A stretch of 64,000 nt of DNA from Thalassovita mediterranea (GCF_001458435.1 NZ_CYSF01000002.1:112404-176403); one strand, 5' to 3'. Shown: positions 52,278 to 63,174, counted from the stretch's first letter. Notes: generated from the letters alone by a model not told the origin. Made by a program: numbers and translations.

Positions 52278-52691
52278 ATGAGCGAAACGATCATCTCACG
52301 CTGCGAAGCAATGGGCCTGCGGATGACCGACCAACGAAGGACGATTGCGGCGGTGCTGGAAACCTCTGCCGATCATCCTGATGTCGAAGAGCTGTATGCC
52401 CGCGCCTCTGCCCGCGATCCGCGCATCTCTATCGCCACTGTCTATCGCACCGTTAAACTGTTCGAAGAGGCGGGGATTTTGGACAAACACGAATTTGGCG
52501 ACGGTCGCGCCCGCTACGAAGACGCAGAGCGCGAACACCATGATCACCTGATCGACATGCAAACCGGCGAGGTGATCGAATTTTGCGATCCCGAGATTGA
52601 AGCGCTGCAGGAAAAAATCGCCGAAAAGCTGGGGTATCGCCTGAAGGGTCATAAGCTAGAGCTTTATGGCGTACCGCTGAACAAAGGCTAA
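52278..52691 (+). CDS. fur: Fur family metal regulator (Fur/Mur type)
   Basis: This 137-residue regulator has the winged HTH with GLRMTDQRRTIAAVLETS, ISIATVYRTVKLFEEAGIL and the metal-binding region EHHDHLIDMQTGEVIEF. It matches alphaproteobacterial Fur/Mur proteins, which control manganese uptake and some iron genes, rather than Irr. There is no C-terminal CXXC zinc site; a lone cysteine lies in EFCDPEIE. Monocistronic. Confidence 0.9.
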   Translation: MSETIISRCEAMGLRMTDQRRTIAAVLETSADHPDVEELYARASARDPRISIATVYRTVKLFEEAGILDKHEFGDGRARYEDAEREHHDHLIDMQTGEVIEFCDPEIEALQEKIAEKLGYRLKGHKLELYGVPLNKG

Positions 52692-52806
52692 TCGTAGTTT
52701 TCCGGTGCCTTGTTGGACCCTGCCTATATACCGTGTCTTCCGGTGCTTGCCCGAGCGGCACCTTACGCGCTAACAGGGCTAATACTGCGCGATTAAAGGC
52801 CCACCC

Positions 52807-53688
52807 ATGAACAATTTGCAAAGCATCATGCTGATGGTGTTTTCGATGCTGTGTTTTGCCATCGAAGACCTGTTTCTGAAACAGCTGACAGCGGTCATGC
52901 CCACCGGTCAGGTGATCACCCTGCTGGGTGCGGGGGGTGGTTTTCTGTTTGGGCTGATGGCCCTGCGCAAAGGCGAACAACTGTTCCCGCGCGGCAAAGG
53001 CATGTCCGTCCTTTATTGGCGCACCAGCGCCGAAGGGTTCGCCGCCGTGTTCATCGTTGCCGCACTAGCACTGGTGCCACTGACCACCTTTTCCACCGTT
53101 TTTCAGGCCAGCCCGCTGGTGATCACGCTGGGTGCTGCGCTGTTTCTGGGTGAAACCGTCGGCTGGCGGCGTTGGTCGGCAATCGGTGTTGGGTTTATCG
53201 GGGTGTTGCTGATCATTCGCCCCGGCACCACCAGTTTCGATCCTGCAACTTTGTTGGTTCTTGGCGCGGTGGTGATGATTTCCCTGCGCGATGTGATCTC
53301 TCGACGTTTGCCATCGAACACCTCTTCGACCGTTGTGTCGTTTCAGGGGTTTGGATCGCTGGTGATCTCTGGTCCCCTTTTGATGCTAGCCTTGGGCGAC
53401 GCACCTGTGGCGCTGAGCGGCTATCATTGGGGCATTACGGGCCTGACGGTTCTGGTGGGCATGGCGGGGTATTATGCGATCGTCATGGCGACGCGCATTG
53501 GTGATGCTTCGGCACTGGCGCCGTTTCGCTACAGCCGGATGGTGTTTTCGATGACGCTGGGGATTTTGATCCTTGGCGAGCGACCCGAGGTGATGACCTA
53601 TGTGGGCGCGGCACTGATCATCGGGTCGGGATTTTACACCTACGTCCGCGAACGTCGCCTTGCGCGGAAGTTGGCGCCTGCGGCCTGA
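52807..53688 (+). CDS. DMT/EamA family transporter
   Basis: This 293-residue protein has ten hydrophobic segments in two EamA repeats (about 5-135 and 150-285), e.g. IMLMVFSMLCFAIEDLFLKQ and PLVITLGAALFLGETVGWRR. It likely exports a small metabolite; the substrate is unknown. Confidence 0.9.
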   Translation: MNNLQSIMLMVFSMLCFAIEDLFLKQLTAVMPTGQVITLLGAGGGFLFGLMALRKGEQLFPRGKGMSVLYWRTSAEGFAAVFIVAALALVPLTTFSTVFQASPLVITLGAALFLGETVGWRRWSAIGVGFIGVLLIIRPGTTSFDPATLLVLGAVVMISLRDVISRRLPSNTSSTVVSFQGFGSLVISGPLLMLALGDAPVALSGYHWGITGLTVLVGMAGYYAIVMATRIGDASALAPFRYSRMVFSMTLGILILGERPEVMTYVGAALIIGSGFYTYVRERRLARKLAPAA

Positions 53689-53777
53689 GCCAAAGATCGG
53701 TCATGTGGTTAGATCAGGCAGCCGTTGGATGTGCCTTTTTTGATCAAATCGACCTTTGACGGGGTGTATTTTCCGCC

Positions 53778-53811
53778 AAAGCGCGCCTGTTTCCGATCCG
53801 GCGCGCTTTTT
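53778..53811 (+). terminator. Rho-independent terminator upstream of eno
   Basis: AGCGCGCC (53780-53787) pairs with GGCGCGCT (53800-53807), with A-run before and T-run after. It closes the DMT transporter transcript. Confidence 0.8.
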
Positions 53812-53894
53812 CATGGTCGGTGAGCGCAAACATCGCGCTTAAACCCTTTTCCCTTGGGGATCATCCCTTTAAAAGCGCGTCTAACGATAGTTGA

Positions 53895-55199
<1,305 letters not shown>

Positions 55200-55222
55200 A
55201 CGGTTGATGCTAAGAGAATTGG

Positions 55223-55252
55223 AAAGGGCGGGCTTATAGCTCGCCCTTTTTT
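55223..55252 (+). terminator. Rho-independent terminator after eno
   Basis: AAAGGGCGGGCT pairs with AGCTCGCCCTTT (one G-T pair) around TAT, followed by six T. Confidence 0.9.
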
Positions 55253-55291
55253 ATTAAGACCAAAAAGCCGCACTGATCCGAGGAATTAAGC

Positions 55292-55333
55292 CTAGCGCCG
55301 TTCCGAGGGGGGGCGCGAATGCGCCGCCCCGTG
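55292..55333 (+). repeat. GC-rich stem-loop element, copy A
   Basis: These 42 bp match 62751-62792 at 32 of 42 positions with no gaps, by my count. Both copies fold into a stem with a 4-nt loop (GGCGC/GCGCC core), differing mostly in the loop. Copy A is followed by two more perfect 7-bp hairpins (55324-55340 and 55351-55367). It may be an intergenic repeat family of this genome. Confidence 0.5.
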
Positions 55334-55423
55334 GGGGCGGAACTGCGCAGCCAAATCTTTGATTTGGCATTGTATTGATAGATCGTATCGTTAGATTTCA
55401 GCCGGACTATAAGGTTATAGAAG

Positions 55424-55870
55424 ATGCTCCCCCCCAGCCCCGAAAACAGCTTCCAATCCACCCATGCGGACCTGCTGATCACCAGCTTTCAACGCCTTCT
55501 TGGCCGCCCGCTGGCCGCAAACCCTGAGGCGCTTTATCGCGCAGATGCTGTGGTCCTTAGCCATGATGGCGCGGCTGATCCGGTGCTCACCTACGGCAAC
55601 CTGACCGCGCAGCGGCTTTGGGGGATGGGCTGGGATCAGCTAACGAAACTCCCCTCGCGCCTCACAGCAGAACCCGCGCACCGTGCGCAGCGCGATGCGA
55701 TGTTTGCCGAAATGCGCAGTAAGGGGTTTATCGAAAACTACAGCGGCGTGCGGATCAGCGCCACAGGCCAGCGTTTTGAAATACAAAACGCCATCATCTG
55801 GCCGCTGATAGATGAAGATGGCATCAAACGCGGTGAGGCGGCGACCTTTACCGATTGGCAGATGCTCTGA
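55424..55870 (+). CDS. MEKHLA domain-containing protein
   Basis: This 148-residue PAS-like MEKHLA protein has the typical LITSFQRLLGRPL, LTYGNLTAQRLWGMGWDQL, PSRLTAEPAHRAQRDAMF and the end AAATFTDWQML. In plants the domain follows HD-ZIP factors; bacterial stand-alone versions have no assigned role. Monocistronic. Confidence 0.88.
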   Translation: MLPPSPENSFQSTHADLLITSFQRLLGRPLAANPEALYRADAVVLSHDGAADPVLTYGNLTAQRLWGMGWDQLTKLPSRLTAEPAHRAQRDAMFAEMRSKGFIENYSGVRISATGQRFEIQNAIIWPLIDEDGIKRGEAATFTDWQML

Positions 55871-55873
55871 CAG

Positions 55874-56947
55874 TTACTGGAACCGCTCGGGGCGGTAAGG
55901 TTTCAGCATTGGCGCGCGTAAGTCGTCGTGCATTTCTTCTGCCACGATCTCAGCAATAATAGCGGCGAGTGTGGCGCCGGAATGCATTACGGCCAAGGTC
56001 AGGCCCTTGGGCCCAATTGCCCCGACTGCGGGCATTCCGTCACCGGGAACTGGGCGTGCAGACACAAAGGCTTGTTCCCACTCGGGGCGTAAATCAGGAA
56101 ATAGCGCCTGCAGCCTACTTTCCGCATCTGCGATCAATGGGATCAGGTCGGGGACTGCTTCGGCGGTGTCACCCTGATGACCGGGGGACGTTGGAAACAG
56201 CAGTCGGCCCAGTCCATCCTGACGGATTTCCAGCTGGGGGGTCACGACAATCTGATCCATAAATTGCGGCAATGGGCGGCTTTGCAGCATCACGCCAGGG
56301 CGCGACAGCATCGGCAGCTTGATCCCCAAGGGTGACAGCAGATCAGCGGCACCTGTCCCTGCGCAGATCACCACCTGATCGGCGGCGACCATTCCGCAGT
56401 TGGTCAGAACGCCGGCTACACGACCGTTTGCCTCCTTCAGCCCGGTGGCGCGGACACCCGCGATGACCTGTGCGCCGCGCGACTGCGCCGCGCGCAGCAA
56501 TTGATGCACGACCTCACCGGTTTCGGCTGTCCCTTCGGACGGGAAGAACAGCGCTTCGTCTGGAACCGTTGCCAAATCTGGCAGTCGCTTAGCCACCTCT
56601 TCACCGCTGACATGGGCCACCGGATAGTCGAGTGCGCCTAATTTGCGGTGCATCGCATGCAGTGCTTCGCCTTGTTCTTCCCACCACAGGGCACCGGGCC
56701 AGCGCAGGGACAGATCCGGTACGTCTGATTTTAGACGGCGCCACGCCGCCAGGCCGGATTGGCGCAGATGGAAATGGTCTTCGTTTGCAAAGAAGGAGGC
56801 GTTGAGCCAGCCAAAACTACGCCCAGATGCGGCATGCCCCGGCAGTCCAGCATCAATCAAGGTCACCGCATCACCACGGCGCGCCAGTTGATAAGCCAAA
56901 GCGGCCCCGATCAGGCCCGCGCCTACAATTGCGATCTTTTGCGGCAT
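55874..56947 (-). CDS. FAD-dependent oxidoreductase, glycine/D-amino acid oxidase (DadA/DAO) type
   Basis: This 357-residue flavoprotein has an N-terminal FAD-binding fold IAIVGAGLIGAALAYQLARR and the DAO-family pattern ASGRSFGWLNASF. The C-terminal part has PGDGMPAVGAIGPKGLTLAV and HSGATLAAI. It likely oxidises an amine or imino acid; the substrate is unknown. It is divergent from the cupin gene with 43 bp between. Confidence 0.9.
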   Translation of the reverse strand: MPQKIAIVGAGLIGAALAYQLARRGDAVTLIDAGLPGHAASGRSFGWLNASFFANEDHFHLRQSGLAAWRRLKSDVPDLSLRWPGALWWEEQGEALHAMHRKLGALDYPVAHVSGEEVAKRLPDLATVPDEALFFPSEGTAETGEVVHQLLRAAQSRGAQVIAGVRATGLKEANGRVAGVLTNCGMVAADQVVICAGTGAADLLSPLGIKLPMLSRPGVMLQSRPLPQFMDQIVVTPQLEIRQDGLGRLLFPTSPGHQGDTAEAVPDLIPLIADAESRLQALFPDLRPEWEQAFVSARPVPGDGMPAVGAIGPKGLTLAVMHSGATLAAIIAEIVAEEMHDDLRAPMLKPYRPERFQ

Positions 56948-56990
56948 GACGTACTCCTGCTATTACTGACGTGAACGCTACAGGTTAACC

Positions 56991-57422
56991 ATGGACGCGC
57001 AAGAGCTTATCGCCCATCTCGGGCTGGAACCGCACCCCGAAGGGGGTCATTATCGCCAAACTTGGATAGCCGAGGCCGCCGAAGGTGAACGCGCGGCTGG
57101 CACCAGCATCTACTTCCTGTTGCAAGAGGGCGAAAGCAGCCATTGGAATCGTGTGCTGGATGCGGCAGAGATTTGGCATTACTACGCTGGCGCCCCGCTG
57201 ATCCTGTCCATGGCGGCAGATGAAATCGGACCCGCGCAGGATTACGTTTTGGGGCCGGATTTGGCGGCGGGTCAGGCGCCGCAGATGATCGTGCCAACCA
57301 ACTATTGGCAAGCGGCCCGCACAACGGGCGCCTACACACTCGTGGGCTGCACGGTTTCCCCCGGATTTTTGTTCGAAAAGTTTGTGCTGGCAGAGCCGGG
57401 GTTCGACATTCCGCGCGATTGA
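56991..57422 (+). CDS. cupin family protein, DUF985 (YML079-like)
   Basis: This 143-residue beta-barrel protein has LGLEPHPEGGHYRQTWI, TSIYFLLQEGESSHWNRV, EIWHYYAGAPLIL and LVGCTVSPGFLFEKF. These proteins resemble sugar epimerases structurally but lack proven activity. Monocistronic; convergent with pgi across an imperfect hairpin (57424-57453). Confidence 0.88.
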   Translation: MDAQELIAHLGLEPHPEGGHYRQTWIAEAAEGERAAGTSIYFLLQEGESSHWNRVLDAAEIWHYYAGAPLILSMAADEIGPAQDYVLGPDLAAGQAPQMIVPTNYWQAARTTGAYTLVGCTVSPGFLFEKFVLAEPGFDIPRD

Positions 57423-57502
57423 ATGGCAAAGGGGGATGCACCCTACCCTTGCCAATGCACCCATTGCTGCCCATCCGTCGTCAGACCGATAGACGAACCC
57501 GT

Positions 57503-59119
57503 CTAGTTTGATTTGCGGGCGCGCGGACGCAGGTGGTTGATCAGCATCTGCGTCGACGGATCTTTGCCTTCGGCGCTGGCGGAACCCGTCAGGATGGGAT
57601 CCAGATCCTTGGCCAGCTCTTTGCCCAACTCGACGCCCCATTGGTCAAAGGAATTGATGCCAAGAATCACACCTTCGACAAAGACACGGTGTTCATAAAG
57701 CGCCAGTAATTGTCCCAGAACGAAGGGGGTCAACTGATCATAGATCAACGTGGTGGATGGGCGGTTGCCGGGGAACACGCGATGGCGCGCCTGACGGTCT
57801 AATTCTTCGCCCTCAAACCCTTTGCCAGATAGGCTGGCACGCGCCTCTTCGAAGGTGCGGCCTTTCAATAGAGCTTCGGACTGGGCCAGACAGTTGCCGA
57901 TCAACAGGCGGTGGTGATGTGCATAGCCCGCCTCATGACCGTGTTTGGCGACCATAAATTCGCAGGGCACCACGGCGGTTCCCTGATGGATCAGCTGGAA
58001 AAAGGCATGTTGGCCATTGGTGCCGGGTTCGCCCCAGACAACTGGACCGCTTACGGTTTCCAGCGCATCGCCGGACATGGTGACGCGCTTGCCGTTACTT
58101 TCCATTTCCAATTGCTGCAAATAGGCGGGCAACCGTCCAAGGCGTTGCTCATAGGGTAGCACTGCACGGGTGGCATATCCCATACCTTGATGATGCCACA
58201 GCCCCACAAGTGCGAGGAGCATCGGTAGGTTGCGTTCTAGCGGCGCTTTGCGGAAATGGTCATCCATTGCACGCGCGCCTGCCAGAAAGTCTGCAAAATT
58301 GTCGGCGCCAATCGACAGCCCCAATGCCAGGCCAATTGGGCCCCATACTGAATAGCGCCCGCCAACCCAGTCCTCAAACCCAAAGGTCTGTTCGGCGGGA
58401 ATGCCAAATGCTGCGGTGCGGTCAGCGGCGGTGGATAGGGCTACGAATTGTGCAGCCGGATCTTTCACCTTGGTCGCCATCCAATCGCGCGCAGAATGGG
58501 CGTTGGTCATGGTTTCCACAGTGGTAAAGGTCTTGGACGCCACGATGATCAATGTGGTTTCCGGGTTCAGCGGTGCCAATGTGTCGGCCAAATGGGCGCC
58601 ATCAATGTTGGATACAAAATGGCAGCAGGGACCGTCACTGTAAGGGGTTAGCGCACGCACGGCCATCAACGGGCCCAGATCGGATCCGCCGATGCCAATA
58701 TTTACCACATCAGTGATGGCACCACCCTGCCCGCGAAAGCTGCCTTTGCGCACGGCCCTTGCAAATTCCGCCATCCGGTCGCGGGTGGCGCGCACCGCAG
58801 GGACGATATTTTCGCCGTCCAGTTTGACCACCGTGCCGTAGGCAGCCCTAAGGGCCGTGTGCAAAACAGCGCGACCTTCGGTTTCATTGATGCGTTCGCC
58901 TTCGAACATAGCATCACGACGTCCCGCCACATCTGCGGCGCGGGCGGTGTCGAACAGGAACGCACGGGTGTCACGGTCGATATTGGTTTTGGAATAGTCA
59001 AACAGCAGGCAGTCTGCATGAACAGAAAAATCCGCCGCGCGATTGGGATCGCTGAACAGGTCCATAATTGGGCGATCTTTGCTGCGGGCAACATGCTGGG
59101 CAAGCTGTTCCAGATCCAT
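57503..59119 (-). CDS. pgi: glucose-6-phosphate isomerase
   Basis: This 538-residue enzyme interconverts glucose-6-phosphate and fructose-6-phosphate. It has NIGIGGSDLGPLMAVRAL, the PGI signature regions VGGRYSVWGPIGLALGL and GEPGTNGQHAFFQLIHQG, and LGKELAKDLDPIL near the end. It follows pgl after 208 bp, on the same strand as zwf and pgl. Confidence 0.97.
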   Translation of the reverse strand: MDLEQLAQHVARSKDRPIMDLFSDPNRAADFSVHADCLLFDYSKTNIDRDTRAFLFDTARAADVAGRRDAMFEGERINETEGRAVLHTALRAAYGTVVKLDGENIVPAVRATRDRMAEFARAVRKGSFRGQGGAITDVVNIGIGGSDLGPLMAVRALTPYSDGPCCHFVSNIDGAHLADTLAPLNPETTLIIVASKTFTTVETMTNAHSARDWMATKVKDPAAQFVALSTAADRTAAFGIPAEQTFGFEDWVGGRYSVWGPIGLALGLSIGADNFADFLAGARAMDDHFRKAPLERNLPMLLALVGLWHHQGMGYATRAVLPYEQRLGRLPAYLQQLEMESNGKRVTMSGDALETVSGPVVWGEPGTNGQHAFFQLIHQGTAVVPCEFMVAKHGHEAGYAHHHRLLIGNCLAQSEALLKGRTFEEARASLSGKGFEGEELDRQARHRVFPGNRPSTTLIYDQLTPFVLGQLLALYEHRVFVEGVILGINSFDQWGVELGKELAKDLDPILTGSASAEGKDPSTQMLINHLRPRARKSN

Positions 59120-59327
59120 CTGTGCAGGTCCTCAATAGTCAGGCGCCCAAAGGGGCAAAGTCTGTGGGTGGTAAATATGTCCACTGCGTCGGTCGTCCAC
59201 CACAACACCCGAAGCGTTATCTCTGGGATAGCGCAGCCTGCGTTACTGATCCAGCATTACTGCGCTCGCGCGTGATCAACCATTTGGCACTTGCTGAAAA
59301 GCGGGCATTTCGCAACACCTGAAAGGG

Positions 59328-59999
59328 TTATGGCGCCCAATGAATAGCTGCGCGATCCAAGACAGAGCGCACTGGCGCCTCTTCGGGGGTGAGGTTGTGC
59401 GCACGTTCAACGGCTTCGCGTTTGTCATCGCCCATGATGACGATGTGTAGCTTCATCGCATCCCGCAGAACCCGCGCGGACAGGGTGATGCGTTGTTCCG
59501 GCAATCCTTCGGCGCGCATAGGCACCAGAACGGGGGCCTGCGGATCAAGGGCAAGGCGCAGGTTGTCGCCACGCGGAAACAAAGACGCCGTGTGCATATC
59601 CGCCCCCATCCCCAATAGCGCGATCGAAATCGGCAGCTTTGCCTCAATCTCTGGCGCCAAAGCGGCGACCATCGCCTCTGGCGCGTCGGCATCTTGATAA
59701 AGGGGCACCATCTGCGCCGCACTTGCGGGGCCCTTCAGCAGGCGGTCACGCACCAGTTTGGTGTTGGATCGCGGATGATCTGCCGGAACCCAGCGTTCAT
59801 CGCTGAGCATCACATCCACCCGATCCCACGCCAGATCTACCGCGCAGAGATCGTCAAAGATCGGCCCCGGTGTGGTGCCCCCAGGCACCACCAAAGTTGC
59901 ACGATCTTCATGGTGCAACGCCTCTGTCAGCTCATCACCTAGCGTGTTGGCCAGGTCAATCGCCAGCATATCGCGGTCAGGGTATTCTATCAGGTTCAT
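59328..59999 (-). CDS. pgl: 6-phosphogluconolactonase
   Basis: This 223-residue lactonase of the SugarP_isomerase fold has VPGGTTPGPIFDDL, MLSDERWVPADHPRSN and LGMGADMHTASLFPRG. It opens 6-phosphogluconolactone made by Zwf. The ATG overlaps the zwf stop (ATGA), so the two are translated together. Confidence 0.96.
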   Translation of the reverse strand: MNLIEYPDRDMLAIDLANTLGDELTEALHHEDRATLVVPGGTTPGPIFDDLCAVDLAWDRVDVMLSDERWVPADHPRSNTKLVRDRLLKGPASAAQMVPLYQDADAPEAMVAALAPEIEAKLPISIALLGMGADMHTASLFPRGDNLRLALDPQAPVLVPMRAEGLPEQRITLSARVLRDAMKLHIVIMGDDKREAVERAHNLTPEEAPVRSVLDRAAIHWAP

Positions 60000-61447
60000 T
60001 CGCGGATTTCCCTCCAGCGGCGTCCATCACGGTGCATCAGCGCCAGCGCGTCCTCTGGGCCGGAACTGCCTGTTTCATATGGTTCGGGACGATCGCCGCG
60101 CGTTTCCCAACCTTGAATAATGGGATCGGTCCAGGCCCATGCGGCCTCGACTTCGTCGCCACGCATGAACAGGGTTTGGTTGCCACGGATCACATCCATG
60201 ATCAGCCGTTCATAGGCATCTGCAGACGCCTCTGACTCTGGCCCCAAGGCCTCGGAAAAGGTCATGTCCAGCGGCACGTCAATCAATCGCATACCGCCCG
60301 GCCCCGGTTCTTTGATAGTTACGTCCAGATCGATACCTTCGTTTGGTTGCAAGCGGATCGACAGGGTGTTGCGATGGCGGCCTGCATCCTCATCAAAGAT
60401 AGAGTGCGGCGTTTCTTTGAACACCACGGCAATTTCACTGGCGCGTGCCTTAAGTCGTTTGCCGGTACGCAGGTAAAACGGCGTACCCGCCCAACGCCAG
60501 TTCGACACATGCACTTTCATCGCCGCAAAGCTTTCGGTCTTGGATGCAGGGTCTTCGGCGTCCTCCAGATATCCGGCACGATCACCGTCGGCAAGGTATT
60601 GACCGCGCACCAAGTCGGCTGGTTCCACGGGATCAAGGGCGCGGATCACCTTCAGCTTCTCATCGCGTACCGCGTCAGGATCAAACTTTGCCGGTGGTTC
60701 CATCGCGATCAGGCACAACAGCTGCATCAGGTGGTTTTGTACCATGTCCCGCATCGCGCCCGAGCGGTCATAATATTCCCCCCGCCCCTGCACACCCACG
60801 GTTTCAGCCACAGTGATCTGGATGTGATCGACGTATTGGCTGTTCCAAAGCGGCTCAAACAGCATATTGCCAAACCGGATCGCCATCAGGTTCTGCACCG
60901 TCTCTTTGCCAAGGTAATGGTCAATGCGGTAGATCTGGCATTCCTCAAAATGCGCCGCCAAAGACGTGTTGAGCGCCCGCGCCGTTTCCAGATCGCGACC
61001 AAAGGGTTTTTCAACCACAATCCGTGTTTCAGGATCGACCAACCCATGATGGTGCAACCGTTCCGCCAGGGCGCCAAACAGGCTGGGCCCGACCGAGAAA
61101 TAAAAGGCCCGCACAACATCCGGCCGCGCCAATTTCGCCAGTGCATCCCAGCCCTGATCGCCCGTCGCGTCCACCTGCACGTAATGCAAGATGTTCAAAA
61201 AGCCGCTCAGCATGTCCTCGGGCAAATCACCTGGATGAAATTCGCGCAGCGCATCTTTGACCAGCGATTTGTATTCGGCATCATCAATTTCAGACCGCGC
61301 CGCCCCCACGATAGAGGAGCCGTCGGGGATCTGACCGGCAACAAAACGGCGAAACAACGCAGGTAGGATTTTGCGGCGTGCAAGATCACCGGTGCCGCCA
61401 AAGATCACCAGATCAAACGGATCAACCGGAATTACGCGCGAGACCAT
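59996..61447 (-). CDS. zwf: glucose-6-phosphate 1-dehydrogenase
   Basis: This 483-residue NADP(H) enzyme is the entry to the Entner-Doudoroff and pentose phosphate routes. It has the nucleotide-binding FDLVIFGGTGDLARRKILPAL, the active-site RIDHYLGKETVQN and the DLVRGQYLADGDRAGYLE region. ATG 61447 has GAAGGAAC upstream; an upstream frame extension lacks a signal. With pgl and pgi it suggests glucose use by the Entner-Doudoroff pathway, common in Roseobacter; edd is not in the window. Confidence 0.97.
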   Translation of the reverse strand: MVSRVIPVDPFDLVIFGGTGDLARRKILPALFRRFVAGQIPDGSSIVGAARSEIDDAEYKSLVKDALREFHPGDLPEDMLSGFLNILHYVQVDATGDQGWDALAKLARPDVVRAFYFSVGPSLFGALAERLHHHGLVDPETRIVVEKPFGRDLETARALNTSLAAHFEECQIYRIDHYLGKETVQNLMAIRFGNMLFEPLWNSQYVDHIQITVAETVGVQGRGEYYDRSGAMRDMVQNHLMQLLCLIAMEPPAKFDPDAVRDEKLKVIRALDPVEPADLVRGQYLADGDRAGYLEDAEDPASKTESFAAMKVHVSNWRWAGTPFYLRTGKRLKARASEIAVVFKETPHSIFDEDAGRHRNTLSIRLQPNEGIDLDVTIKEPGPGGMRLIDVPLDMTFSEALGPESEASADAYERLIMDVIRGNQTLFMRGDEVEAAWAWTDPIIQGWETRGDRPEPYETGSSGPEDALALMHRDGRRWREIRE

Positions 61448-61516
61448 GCTGTGTTCCTTCGTTTTATGGGCGCCCCGCAGCCGTAACAGCACAAATAAAG
61501 GAGCGAACCAGATTGA

Positions 61517-61532
61517 ATGTTAGCGCTATCGT
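61517..61532. promoter_or_regulatory. LacI-type operator candidate upstream of zwf
   Basis: ATGTTAGCGCTATCGT has the perfect 8-bp core TAGCGCTA with the central CG typical of LacI-family sites. It lies 70 bp upstream of zwf. No LacI-family gene is in the window. Confidence 0.55.
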
Positions 61533-61679
61533 GACCCTGTTACTTGATCGCCGCGCGTTAGTCTAGCATTCAAATCCAGACGCAGACCACCCATCACAAA
61601 CCCGTCATGGAAATATCACGCTCTTCCCACGCTGCATTGCGGCAGTTAAGGTGCCAAAATTCCAACAGATGAGGACGAG

Positions 61680-62633
61680 ATGAAGGATTCCCAACAGCTT
61701 ACCGCCAACGAGGGCAAATTCATCAACCCGCTGACCACGGCGGATGGTCAGGTACGCGCAACCGTGCCCCTGTCGAACCCGGAAACCCTGTGGTTCAACA
61801 CCGGCACCCTGTGCAACATCACCTGTGAAAACTGCTACATCCTGTCGTCCCCAAAAAATGACGCATTGGTCTATCTGACTACGGCCGAGGTCGAAGACTA
61901 CCTTGATCAGTTGGAAACGCGTCAGTGGAACGTGCGTGAAATCGCCTTTACCGGCGGAGAACCCTTCATGAACCCCGACATGCTCGACATGACAGAGGCG
62001 GCACTAAAACGCGGCTATGAGGTGTTGATCCTGACAAATGCCATGCAGCCGATGCAGCGCAAACGTGTCAGTGCTGGTCTTGTTGCGTTGAACGAGGCCT
62101 ATCCGGGCAAACTGACCCTGCGTATTTCCCTCGATCATTGGGATGTGGCGGCACATGACGCAGAACGCGGCAAGGGATCATTTGAGCGCTCGCTGATCGG
62201 AATGGATTTCCTGCGCGACAACAATGTTCAGATGGCCGTTGCAGGCCGCGCACTCTGGCATGAAAGTGACGCCGCCGCACGCGAAGGCTACGCCGCCATC
62301 TTCGAGACGCGCGGATACGACATCGACGCCCAGAACCCAGGCCAATGTGTTCTGTTCCCTGAAATGGACATGAGCGCCGAGGTGCCGGAGATTACCGAAA
62401 GCTGCTGGGGCATCCTGAACAAAACACCCGACAGCGTTATGTGCGCCTCCTCGCGCATGGTTGTTAAACGCAAAGGGGCTGAGAAGCCCGCAGTACTCAG
62501 CTGCACCCTGCTGCCTTATGATGAACAGTTCGAAATGGGTCACACATTGGCAGAGGCAGAAGCAGACGTTCACCTCAACCACCCCCACTGCGCCAAGTTC
62601 TGCGTTCTGGGCGGCGCCAGCTGTTCGGCGTGA
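61680..62633 (+). CDS. radical SAM protein with C-terminal cysteine cluster
   Basis: This 317-residue protein has the radical SAM [4Fe-4S] motif CNITCENC (Cys45, Cys49, Cys52), the GGEP-type motif FTGGEPFMN and a TIM-barrel-like middle. The C-terminal part adds cysteines in GQCVLFPE, ESCWGIL, VMCASS, LSCTLL and finally HCAKFCVLGGASC (Cys304, 308, 315), suggesting one or two auxiliary Fe-S clusters as in SPASM-type enzymes. I do not recognise its substrate. It is followed by a long non-coding stretch and a tandem secreted-protein gene array. Confidence 0.85.
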   Translation: MKDSQQLTANEGKFINPLTTADGQVRATVPLSNPETLWFNTGTLCNITCENCYILSSPKNDALVYLTTAEVEDYLDQLETRQWNVREIAFTGGEPFMNPDMLDMTEAALKRGYEVLILTNAMQPMQRKRVSAGLVALNEAYPGKLTLRISLDHWDVAAHDAERGKGSFERSLIGMDFLRDNNVQMAVAGRALWHESDAAAREGYAAIFETRGYDIDAQNPGQCVLFPEMDMSAEVPEITESCWGILNKTPDSVMCASSRMVVKRKGAEKPAVLSCTLLPYDEQFEMGHTLAEAEADVHLNHPHCAKFCVLGGASCSA

Positions 62634-62750
62634 TAACCACGCTGCTCTGCTTTGGGGCGCTCCTGATTGGGGCGTCTTAATTCATATGGGAACTTCGCCT
62701 AAGGTTCATTGATGAACGACCTCCGATTAAATTATTCCCAAACTTGAGGT

Positions 62751-62792
62751 CTAACGCCGGTCCCGGGGGAGGCGCAGTCGCGCCGACCCGTG
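62751..62792 (+). repeat. GC-rich stem-loop element, copy B
   Basis: This 42-bp partner of 55292-55333 shares the core CGCCG, GGCGC, GCGCCG and CCCGTG. Stem GGCGC (62771-62775) pairs with GCGCC (62780-62784) around AGTC. Confidence 0.5.
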
Positions 62793-63122
62793 TGTTTGGC
62801 GCGTGCTGGACGCACGCCTCTGGCGTGACGCGGCCCGACAGTGCCTGTTGGGCAGTACCTTAAACGGGGTGCGACGCCTCTAGCCTAATTCAAGCACGCT
62901 GCTCTCGAAGCCCAAACACTCTCTTTGTTACAACCTGCCCTAATTTGCACACCTGCCTGAGAGGATCACGCGCGGGTCTGTGAGGGCTTTGAAACAAAGC
63001 GATAAAAAGTTGCTCAACACGTTTATGTGACAAATGTACTTTCGCCCAAATCAGCCCTTTTCCTCACGCGCTGTGGCGTGGGGTGTAACCTGTCGGGCCC
63101 GGGCAAAGCCCTGCAAAACATG

Positions 63123-63174
63123 ACCCGCACAGACCCTGTGCAAAGCTGCGCAGGGACCGTTGTGCGCGGGCCTC
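63123..63174 (+). terminator. nested stem-loop, possible terminator or structured RNA
   Basis: An inner 8-bp stem CCCTGTGC (63134-63141) with GCGCAGGG (63148-63155, one G-T pair) lies inside an outer stem CCCGC (63124-63128) with GCGGG (63166-63170). CCTCTTTTC follows. It may end the radical SAM transcript. Confidence 0.45.

Noticed and set aside
52278..52691. Irr instead of Fur/Mur
   Set aside because: The metal region and DNA-binding helix fit the Fur/Mur branch; the haem-responsive features of Irr are not seen.
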